The position numbers and the translations under genes are program-made. Source: Cryomorpha ignava (lineage in GTDB: Bacteria; Bacteroidota; Bacteroidia; Flavobacteriales_D; Cryomorphaceae). Taken from it: DNA of 64,000 bases. This document shows positions 57,783 to 64,000 of the stretch, in pieces. The DNA is taken from assembly GCF_010686655.1 (NCBI RefSeq), contig NZ_JAAGVY010000006.1, positions 62,001-126,000 of the forward strand. Direction: 5' to 3'. The notes under the pieces were generated by a model. It was not told the origin of the DNA. It saw only the letters and a program-made list of their open reading frames with translations, and did no database searches. Numbering within the stretch: position 1 is the stretch's first letter; every line of letters begins with the position of its first letter.

Positions 57783-57894
57783 AAGGCTGCTCGTTTGGGT
57801 GCAGGAATAACACTATTCAATTCAGGTCAAAAATACAAAAATACGACATACACGGGCAAGAATATTCTTAGCTTCGCAGCCTATTTTCGAAATT

Positions 57895-58782
57895 TTGGCA
57901 TCAACCAAGCAGTGGATCTTTTTGGTATTACTCGCTCTAACCTGGGGCAGCTCGTTCATTTTAATGAAGCGCGGCCTGTTCGCACCAGACGGTTCAGAAC
58001 TTTTTTCGGGCATTCAGGTTGGTGCCATGCGCATTGTTTTTGCCGGCTTATTTCTATCTCCGCTGGCACTAAAAAACATTAAACTACTGCGCAATGGAAA
58101 GGTGTGGTTTCTCCTGATTGTTGGCATTTGCGGAAACGCACTTCCAGCTTTCTTATTCGCTACAGCGCAAACCCATATACCCAGTGCACTGGCAGGAATG
58201 CTAAATGCCACAGTGCCCCTTTTCAGCCTCATTATTGCCTATTTCATCTTTAAAGTAAAAGTAAACAAATGGCAGATCACAGGTCTTTTTATCGGACTTT
58301 TTGCGGCTGTAGGTTTACTTATAAGCAGCGGTGGCACTGCAAATCAACCGGTAAGCTTAGGCTATGCACTGCTTATTTTGGTTGCAACCTTATGCTATGC
58401 AATTAGCCTCAACACCATCAAGCAATTTTTAAAAGTAGAATCGGCCATTGCAATTACATCTCTCGCCTTGCTTTTGGTAAGTCCGGCCGGGTTGATTATA
58501 CTTTTAAGTACAGATTTTATTCCTCGCCTTTCGGCAAATGAATTTGCATTACAAGGCATCGGGGCAGTAGCCATCTTGGGAATTGTAGGCACAGCTCTGG
58601 CGCTTATTTTATTCAATCAGCTTGTAAAAGATACAAACACGATATTTGCATCATCAGTTACCTACCTCATTCCATTGGTTGCAATTGCATGGGGACTGCT
58701 TGACGGTGAACTCGTTAAACCATCACAAATAACCTTTGCACTTATCATGCTTGGAGGTGTATTATTAATAAATCGCAAATAG
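57895..58782 (+). CDS. EamA/DMT-family transporter
   Basis: A 295-residue inner-membrane protein with ten predicted helices in two EamA repeats: WIFLVLLALTWGSSFILMKRGL at the start, AGMLNATVPLFSLIIAYFIFK closing the first repeat and TIFASSVTYLIPLVAIAWGLLDGE in the second. The family exports amino acids or metabolites, substrate unknown. The only start near the first helix is TTG at 57895. It is convergent-free and precedes rplU by 83 bases, which hold the rplU promoter. Confidence 0.85.
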   Translation: MASTKQWIFLVLLALTWGSSFILMKRGLFAPDGSELFSGIQVGAMRIVFAGLFLSPLALKNIKLLRNGKVWFLLIVGICGNALPAFLFATAQTHIPSALAGMLNATVPLFSLIIAYFIFKVKVNKWQITGLFIGLFAAVGLLISSGGTANQPVSLGYALLILVATLCYAISLNTIKQFLKVESAIAITSLALLLVSPAGLIILLSTDFIPRLSANEFALQGIGAVAILGIVGTALALILFNQLVKDTNTIFASSVTYLIPLVAIAWGLLDGELVKPSQITFALIMLGGVLLINRK

Positions 58783-58815
58783 TTAGAAAGTATTTGCGCT
58801 ACAAAGATTAATACG

Positions 58816-58824
58816 TATATTTGC
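58816..58824 (+). promoter_or_regulatory. TAnnTTTG promoter box of rplU-rpmA
   Basis: TATATTTGC matches the consensus, 42 bases before the rplU ATG. The leader is long enough to allow translational control. Confidence 0.6.
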
Positions 58825-58865
58825 CGCCCTTTTAGAATCATATATTATAAACACGCCAAAGAGCT

Positions 58866-59576
58866 ATGTACGCAATTATCAACATCGCGGGGCAGCAATT
58901 TAAAGTAGAAAAAGACCAACAGATCTTTGTTCACCGTCTTCAAAATAAAGAAGGCGATAAGTTAACATTCGATCAAGTTTTGTTCGTTATTAACGGAGAC
59001 AAAATGGAAGTTGGCGCCCCCGCTGTATCAGGTGCATCAGTTACTGCAAAAGTAATTGAGCACGTAAAGGGCGATAAAGTTATCGTCTTCAAAAAGAAAC
59101 GCCGTAAAGGTTATCAAACCCGAAACGGGCATCGTCAACAATTTACTAAAATTGCTATTGACGGCATTTCGCTAAACGGAAAAAAAGTAGAAAAAGCGGA
59201 GACGCCAAAACCTGCTGAAGAAACCGAAGCTAAGAAAGCTGCTCCTTCTAAAAAAGAAGTAGAAGTAAGCGAAAATTTGGTAACACGTGCAGAGCATCGT
59301 GCAGACGAAGCTCACGTTGAGATCGACATCGATAAAGTGCTTCACAGTATTGGCACTGCATTGAAAGCTGACGCAGATGATCTTAAATTGATCAACGGAA
59401 TTGGGCCGGTTTACGAAGAAAAATTGAACGAACTTGGTATTTATACCTTCGAGCAAATCAGTAAACTTAAGGCTGCAGACCGCGAAGAGCTTTCAGCTAT
59501 TGACGGCATTACCCGCGACAAGATTGAAGATGACGAATGGGTGAAGCAAGCCAAAGAGTTGTTGAAAAACAAATAA
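58866..59576 (+). CDS. rplU: Ribosomal protein L21 with long C-terminal extension
   Basis: Residues 1-103 are a normal L21 (MYAIINIAGQQFKVEKDQQIFV, VIVFKKKRRKGYQTRNGHRQQFTKI), which binds 23S rRNA domain I. The protein continues to 236 residues. The extension has a Lys/Glu/Ala linker (about 104-150), a helix, and from about residue 172 a helix-hairpin-helix-like domain (DDLKLINGIGPVYEEKLNELGIYTFEQISKL) of the type found at the end of some ribosomal and repair proteins. Extended L21 proteins occur in several Bacteroidota (recalled). Function of the extra part is unknown. rpmA follows after 31 bases. Confidence 0.93.
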   Translation: MYAIINIAGQQFKVEKDQQIFVHRLQNKEGDKLTFDQVLFVINGDKMEVGAPAVSGASVTAKVIEHVKGDKVIVFKKKRRKGYQTRNGHRQQFTKIAIDGISLNGKKVEKAETPKPAEETEAKKAAPSKKEVEVSENLVTRAEHRADEAHVEIDIDKVLHSIGTALKADADDLKLINGIGPVYEEKLNELGIYTFEQISKLKAADREELSAIDGITRDKIEDDEWVKQAKELLKNK

Positions 59577-59607
59577 ACCGAAATTATTAATTAAAAAATT
59601 ATAAGCC

Positions 59608-59874
59608 ATGGCTCACAAAAAAGGAGTAGGTAGTTCGAAAAACGGTAGAGAGTCGCACAGTAAGCGACTTGGAGTTAAAATATTTGGTGGGCAAGAAGCC
59701 ATAGCCGGAAATATTATAGTTCGCCAACGCGGAACACCTCACAAACCGGGTGACAATGTAGGAGTGGGTAAAGACCACACACTTTTTGCATTAGCAGATG
59801 GAGTTGTTGAGTTCAGAAAGAAACAAGGTAATAAATCCTTTGTTTCAGTAGTTCCACATGAGAGCGTGAACTAA
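59608..59874 (+). CDS. rpmA: Ribosomal protein L27
   Basis: An 88-residue basic protein of the large subunit near the peptidyl-transferase centre. [24 protein letters not shown] is the conserved N-terminus, followed by [19 protein letters not shown] and [14 protein letters not shown]. No N-terminal cleavable extension is seen. Co-transcribed with rplU and closed by a strong terminator. Confidence 0.98.
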   Translation: MAHKKGVGSSKNGRESHSKRLGVKIFGGQEAIAGNIIVRQRGTPHKPGDNVGVGKDHTLFALADGVVEFRKKQGNKSFVSVVPHESVN

Positions 59875-59890
59875 GTGATAAAATCATTTT

Positions 59891-59925
59891 AAAAAAACTC
59901 CTGGCGCTGTCAGGAGTTTTTTTTT
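59891..59925 (+). terminator. Rho-independent terminator of rplU-rpmA
   Basis: CTCCTG (59898-59903) pairs with CAGGAG (59911-59916), extended by the flanking A and T runs, and is followed by nine T residues. It lies 16 bases after the rpmA stop. Confidence 0.9.
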
Positions 59926-59978
59926 GACCTTTAATTAGGTCAAATTTTGCTATTTTCGACCTTTGAAAAATAATACAA

Positions 59979-61256
59979 ATGCTTGAATTAAATTACCTGC
60001 GCGAAAACCGCGACGAAGCCGTAGAAAGGCTATCAAAACGCTGCAATGACAGCTATCCGAAACTTGTAGATAAGGCCATTGACCTAGACAGCAAACGCCG
60101 ATCGCTTCAGGTTGAGCTCGATTCTCTGCTCGCCGAGCAGAATCTCGCATCAAAAGAGATTGGTAATTTAATGCAAAGTGGAAATCGTGATGCCGCCGAA
60201 GGTTTAAAGAGCCGGGTGGCAACACTAAAAACAAAATCGCAGGACTTAAAACAGACCCAAAACGATCTGGAAAAAGAGCTTTCAGATACGCTTTACCAAA
60301 TTCCCAACGCACCCAATCAAGCAGTACCAAAAGGAAAATCTGAAACCGATAACGAAGAGATTTTTACCTATGGCGAACTACCGAAGCTACATGCAAATGC
60401 AGTACCTCATTGGGAATTGGCGTCGAAATACAATTTGATTGATTTTGAACTCGGCGTTAAAATTACGGGTGCCGGATTTCCGGTATATCGCGGCAAAGGT
60501 GCCCGATTGCAAAGGGCTTTGATCACCTTCTTCCTCGATGAAGCAAATAAAGCGGGATACGAAGAAGTAATTCCTCCGCTGGTTGTTAATGAGGCTTCAG
60601 GTTATGGCACAGGTCAGCTTCCCGATAAGGAAGGACAGATGTATTACATAAAGGAAGATGATTTTTATTTGATTCCAACTTCTGAAGTTCCACTTACAAA
60701 TATTTATCGCGACGTAATCTTGAAAGAAGATGAAATGCCGATTAAACACACCGCCTACACCCCATGTTTTAGACGTGAGGCGGGTTCTTACGGTAAGGAT
60801 GTTCGTGGCCTGAATAGATTGCATCAGTTTGACAAAGTAGAAATTGTTCAAATTGCACATCCGGATCAGAGCTATCAGATACTCGATAAAATGATAGATC
60901 ACATTAAAGACCTGCTCGAAAAACTTGAATTGCCTTATAGAATTCTAAGGCTTTGTGGAGGTGATCTTGGCTTTGCATCAGCTATTACTTACGATTTTGA
61001 AGTATATTCTGCCGCACAGGATAAATGGCTGGAAGTAAGCTCGGTATCAAATTTTGAAACCTACCAAAGCAACAGGCTGAAATGCAGATTTAAAAACGAC
61101 GAGATGAAAAAAACCCAGCTCGTGCATACCCTAAATGGTTCTGCCCTTGCGCTTCCGCGAATATTGGCTGCGATATTAGAAAATCATCAAACAGAAGACG
61201 GGATTCAATTGCCCAAAATTCTTCATGATTATACAGGATTTAAAACGATAGATTAA
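59979..61256 (+). CDS. serS: Seryl-tRNA synthetase
   Basis: Charges tRNA-Ser in the cytoplasm. The 425-residue class II synthetase has the N-terminal antiparallel coiled coil (about 27-105), motif 2 TPCFRREAGSYGKDVRGLNRLHQF, and motif 3 LNGSALALPRILAAILEN with the ATP-binding arginine. TSEVPLTN (serine-binding loop) is near 232. Two further genes follow at once: a lipoprotein gene one base after the stop, then a TPR gene. Confidence 0.97.
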   Translation: MLELNYLRENRDEAVERLSKRCNDSYPKLVDKAIDLDSKRRSLQVELDSLLAEQNLASKEIGNLMQSGNRDAAEGLKSRVATLKTKSQDLKQTQNDLEKELSDTLYQIPNAPNQAVPKGKSETDNEEIFTYGELPKLHANAVPHWELASKYNLIDFELGVKITGAGFPVYRGKGARLQRALITFFLDEANKAGYEEVIPPLVVNEASGYGTGQLPDKEGQMYYIKEDDFYLIPTSEVPLTNIYRDVILKEDEMPIKHTAYTPCFRREAGSYGKDVRGLNRLHQFDKVEIVQIAHPDQSYQILDKMIDHIKDLLEKLELPYRILRLCGGDLGFASAITYDFEVYSAAQDKWLEVSSVSNFETYQSNRLKCRFKNDEMKKTQLVHTLNGSALALPRILAAILENHQTEDGIQLPKILHDYTGFKTID

Positions 61257-61257
61257 A

Positions 61258-61812
61258 ATGAGAATTGTTAAAGCTTTTGGCTTTATAGCCATTCTGGTAT
61301 TAGTTAGTGCTTGCAATGAGACCAAATACCCAAACGAAATTCAGACTGTAGATCGTTTGATTGCGCAAATAGACTCGGCTCAGAAAATTCACGCTGGAAT
61401 TGATACTACAGGAATAAAAGAGGGAAATCGAATTTTTTCTCAAAAGTTCAATTTTGTAAAAGCCAATTATACCCAAACTGCCGACACGCTTCATCGCAAA
61501 GAAGCGCTATTAATTTCAAATTACCGTGACCTTAAAAAGCCGTACGACAGGTTTAACGATCAATATTCAGTCAACGCGAAAGAGCTGGAATTTTCGAAAG
61601 GCCAACTGCTTGATTTGCGCCACGATTTGGAACACAATCTTTTAGACACTAACTTCGTTAAAAGAATGGTGGAATCTGAAATAGAAGCAACCGAAACCGT
61701 TGTGGCTGAAACCAAAAGATTAGAAAATGGTCGAAAAACCATGATTGAAAAAAATAACGAGTTAGAACCCAGAATAGACAGCCTAATAAATTATATAAAA
61801 ACCAATCCTTGA
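61258..61812 (+). CDS. Uncharacterised coiled-coil lipoprotein
   Basis: A 184-residue predicted lipoprotein: signal MRIVKAFGFIAILVLVSAC, lipid Cys at residue 19. The rest is highly helical and charged, consistent with a coiled coil (residues about 110-175, AKELEFSKGQLLDLRHDLEHN ...). No family recognised. It starts one base after serS and its stop overlaps the next gene (TTGA), so the three genes read as one operon. A periplasmic partner of the TPR protein is a reasonable guess only. Confidence 0.75.
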   Translation: MRIVKAFGFIAILVLVSACNETKYPNEIQTVDRLIAQIDSAQKIHAGIDTTGIKEGNRIFSQKFNFVKANYTQTADTLHRKEALLISNYRDLKKPYDRFNDQYSVNAKELEFSKGQLLDLRHDLEHNLLDTNFVKRMVESEIEATETVVAETKRLENGRKTMIEKNNELEPRIDSLINYIKTNP

Positions 61813-63671
61813 TACGTTTTGCCTTCATATTTTCTTTTTTTATTCTGTGTGGACAGGTTGATGTGCAAGCGCAGCAGGGCACTACTGATGAGCAGCTTGC
61901 AGGCTACTATCTGGATACAGGAGAATACCAAAAGGCTCTGCTTTATTATGAAAAGCTCTATGGAGAGAATCCCAAGGCGAGCAATTATGAAGGGCTGCTA
62001 ACTTGCTATACCAAGCTTGAAAATTACAAAGAAGCTGAAAAACTGGTCAAAAAACAGCTTAAAAAATTCAGTTCCAACACCTATTATATTGATTTGGGTA
62101 CTATTTATGAGGCCCAGGGAAAAGAATCGGATGCCAACAGCGCTTATAGAGATGCCATAACCAATCTTCCTGAAAGCCAAGGACTGGTAATAAGAACTGC
62201 CAATGAATTTATAAGAAGAAACAAACTTGATCTTGCTTTAGAAACTTATCAATACGGTAAAAAAATCCTTGCCGGCAGGTATCCGTTTAGCTACGAAATA
62301 GCCGGCTTATACGGAAGCATGGGCGACACCCAGAAAATGATAAGCGAGTATCTTGATCTGATAGAATTTAATGAGGCCTATCTTCAAACGGTTCAAAATG
62401 CCCTGGGTAGAAGTATTGATTTTGAGAGCAGCACAGAAAATGTAGACCTTCTGCGCAATGAATTGCTAAGAAGGGTTCAAAAAGATCCGGCATCGACCAC
62501 TTATGGCGAAATGCTGACGTGGCTATTTCTCCAACAGCGCGATTTCAATTCGGCTTTTGTACAGCTTAAAGCTATTGATAAAAGGCTGAATGAAGACGGA
62601 GCAAGAATTTTGAATCTGGCAAATTTATGTACCAACAATCAGGAGTACAATGTAGCCGAGAAATGCTATAATTATTTGATTGAAAAAGGGGCTGCAAATA
62701 AATATTACAATTACGCCAGAGCCGGTGTGCTTAAATCGAGATTTGAGAAACTGCGCACTGTATATCCACCCGATACAATGGCGCTAAAAACATTGCGAAA
62801 AGATTACACTTCTACTCTCAATGAGTTGGGCAGCGTTTACGAAACGGTAGGTATGCTTCGTCAGAAAGCCCAACTTGAAGCGTATTATCTTGATAATTTG
62901 GAAGGTGCTAATGTTACGCTTAATGAAGCTTTAGACACTCCAGCGCTATACCCTGAAGTTGCAGCAGAGATTAAACTCGAACTGGCGCGGATACTTATAG
63001 CCCGCGATTATATTTGGGATGCATCACTTCTAAGCTCACAGGTTGATAAAGATTTCAAAAACGACATGCTGGGCTATGAAGCCAAATTATTGAATGCAAA
63101 GATTAGCTACTACACCGGCGATTTTGACTGGGCGCAGGCGCAGTTGGACATTCTTAAAGGCTCCACTTCAAAATTGATAAGCAACGATGCCATGGAGCTC
63201 TCACTGCTCATTACTGACAATATGAACATGGATACGATTTACGAACCCATGATACTGTTTGCCAATGCAGATCTTCTCACTGTTCAACATAAGTTTCCGG
63301 AGGCAATTGTCATTTTAGACAGCATTTTAACAACTTGGCCGGGTCATGCACTTACCGACGAAATATTGCTCCAACGCGCAAAAATAGCTGAAGAAAAATA
63401 CGATTACGAAGAGGCTATCACCTTCTACCAAAGGATTATAATTGAATATTATTTTGGAATAAGTGCCGACAATGCCTTATTCAGAATGGCCGATCTTTAT
63501 GAAAACAAACTCAAAGACCCCGAAAAAGCACAGGAATATTACAAGCAGCTCATGGTCGATTTTCCCGGCAGTCTTTATGTTGTAGAAGCCCGAAAACGAT
63601 TTAGAGCCATTCGCGGCGACGCGCCCAATCAGGAAATCCGTGAAATAACGCCGGATAGTAAGGTTAATTAG
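61809..63671 (+). CDS. Exported tetratricopeptide-repeat protein
   Basis: A 620-residue protein starting at TTG, which overlaps the preceding stop as TTGA. Signal peptide about 1-21 (CGQVDVQAQ). TPR units follow, such as AGYYLDTGEYQKALLYYEKLY at 30-50 and PEKAQEYYKQLMVDFPGSLYVVEARKRF near the C-terminus, with helical-repeat spacing throughout. Similar exported TPR proteins in Bacteroidota scaffold envelope assemblies; the exact role is unknown. Translational coupling with the lipoprotein gene suggests that the two products work together. Confidence 0.83.
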   Translation: MIRFAFIFSFFILCGQVDVQAQQGTTDEQLAGYYLDTGEYQKALLYYEKLYGENPKASNYEGLLTCYTKLENYKEAEKLVKKQLKKFSSNTYYIDLGTIYEAQGKESDANSAYRDAITNLPESQGLVIRTANEFIRRNKLDLALETYQYGKKILAGRYPFSYEIAGLYGSMGDTQKMISEYLDLIEFNEAYLQTVQNALGRSIDFESSTENVDLLRNELLRRVQKDPASTTYGEMLTWLFLQQRDFNSAFVQLKAIDKRLNEDGARILNLANLCTNNQEYNVAEKCYNYLIEKGAANKYYNYARAGVLKSRFEKLRTVYPPDTMALKTLRKDYTSTLNELGSVYETVGMLRQKAQLEAYYLDNLEGANVTLNEALDTPALYPEVAAEIKLELARILIARDYIWDASLLSSQVDKDFKNDMLGYEAKLLNAKISYYTGDFDWAQAQLDILKGSTSKLISNDAMELSLLITDNMNMDTIYEPMILFANADLLTVQHKFPEAIVILDSILTTWPGHALTDEILLQRAKIAEEKYDYEEAITFYQRIIIEYYFGISADNALFRMADLYENKLKDPEKAQEYYKQLMVDFPGSLYVVEARKRFRAIRGDAPNQEIREITPDSKVN

Positions 63672-63708
63672 CTGCAAGTTATAAAGGAATAATTGGGGTA
63701 CGTTTTAA

Positions 63709-63745
63709 CCGCAAAGACGCCAAGTAAGCGCGAAGAGCGCAGAGA
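63709..63745. repeat. CGCAAAGACGC-type intergenic repeat
   Basis: CCGCAAAGACGCCAAG continues into TAAGCGCGAAGAGCGCAG, degenerate repeats of a CGCAAAG-like unit, about 37 bases after the TPR gene stop. Elements with this sequence recur between genes in many environmental bacteria (recalled). The rest of the spacer to about 63905 shows no gene or terminator. Confidence 0.45.
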
Positions 63746-63905
63746 GAATACTAACCTTGCAGCTTCCCAATTTAAACTCCCTATGCATTCTGCGCGATAT
63801 TTGTGTAATATTTTTGCTTAATTTTTCACGATTGGTAATTTTTAAATGTGTTTAAGAGATCGTTACACTACACTCGCGGTTTAAAATATGTACAACCTCA
63901 CTAAC

Positions 63906-64000
63906 CTACTTATGCAGATGCACCTGCTCTACCTGCCTAACCGCTCCCAGCATAATGAGCAGCTGCGCCAACCCATAAGTCGCCATAATCAAGACATGAT
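63906..64000 (-). CDS. C-terminal end of a gene entering from the right edge (partial)
   Basis: Read on the minus strand, the last frame before the edge is open and reads MATYGLAQLLIMLGAVRQVEQ-like sequence ending HLHK and a TAG at 63906-63908. The hydrophobic stretch looks like a final membrane helix followed by a short basic-to-polar tail. Only about 31 codons are visible, so the call is tentative and no product can be named; 5' end lies outside the window. Confidence 0.35.
   Translation of the reverse strand, partial: HVLIMATYGLAQLLIMLGAVRQVEQVHLHK

Overview
The window looks like chromosomal DNA from a member of the Bacteroidota, most likely a marine or freshwater Flavobacteriales-type bacterium; the family cannot be fixed from this sequence alone. 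Evidence: secreted proteins ending in type IX secretion (T9SS) sorting domains of both kinds (type B on the left-edge adhesin, type A on the S8 peptidase); a CarboxypepD_reg/TonB-dependent receptor; lineage-typical families (DUF5606, DUF6438, an orphan HsdR_N-type protein, UMF1 transporter, IcmF-type mutase, L21 with a C-terminal extension); A-rich rather than GGAGG leaders; and many TAnnTTTG boxes, the -7 element of the Bacteroidota housekeeping sigma factor, just upstream of start codons.

Layout. 1-5.3 kb: the 3' part of a giant mosaic adhesin, a terminator, lgt and a secreted EEP-family phosphohydrolase. 5.5-12.7 kb, minus strand: gyrB, a repeat-filled spacer, an outer-membrane beta-barrel and a large periplasmic TPR protein. 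12.9-16.96 kb: ftsE, two overlapping glycosyltransferases and murB (envelope synthesis and division). 17.1-22.3 kb: DUF5606 protein, secreted subtilase, HsdR_N-type protein, then AMP nucleosidase and holA. 22.4-29.5 kb: TonB receptor, pyrG, yidC, DUF6438 lipoprotein, DUF456 membrane protein. 29.7-35.3 kb: purB coupled to an MsbA-like ABC exporter, DUF983 protein, a small unknown protein, lhgO. 35.4-43 kb: duplicated spondin-like lipoprotein, UMF1 transporter, two OmpA-family proteins, hemE, a small beta-barrel. 43-50.3 kb: aconitase, a MacB-type permease and a three-domain B12 mutase. 50.3-57.8 kb is the more accessory stretch: repeat-rich spacers, a POT transporter, an unrecognised membrane protein, a HicA/HicB pair, pirin, a DUF4143-type ATPase and an HMA lipoprotein. 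57.9-63.7 kb: EamA transporter, rplU-rpmA, serS, and a lipoprotein/TPR pair; a gene end enters from the right edge.

Most genes are housekeeping or envelope functions. No tRNA, rRNA, CRISPR array, insertion sequence or prophage was seen. The least explained material is between genes: at least seven different families of short degenerate tandem or palindromic repeats, several beginning within tens of bases of a stop codon, the most striking being two abutting GC-rich arrays between the barrel gene and gyrB. I did not find a clear new multi-gene system. The best candidates for unexplored biology are the barrel/TPR pair, the L21 extension, the OmpA protein with a lysine-rich insertion and the repeat families.
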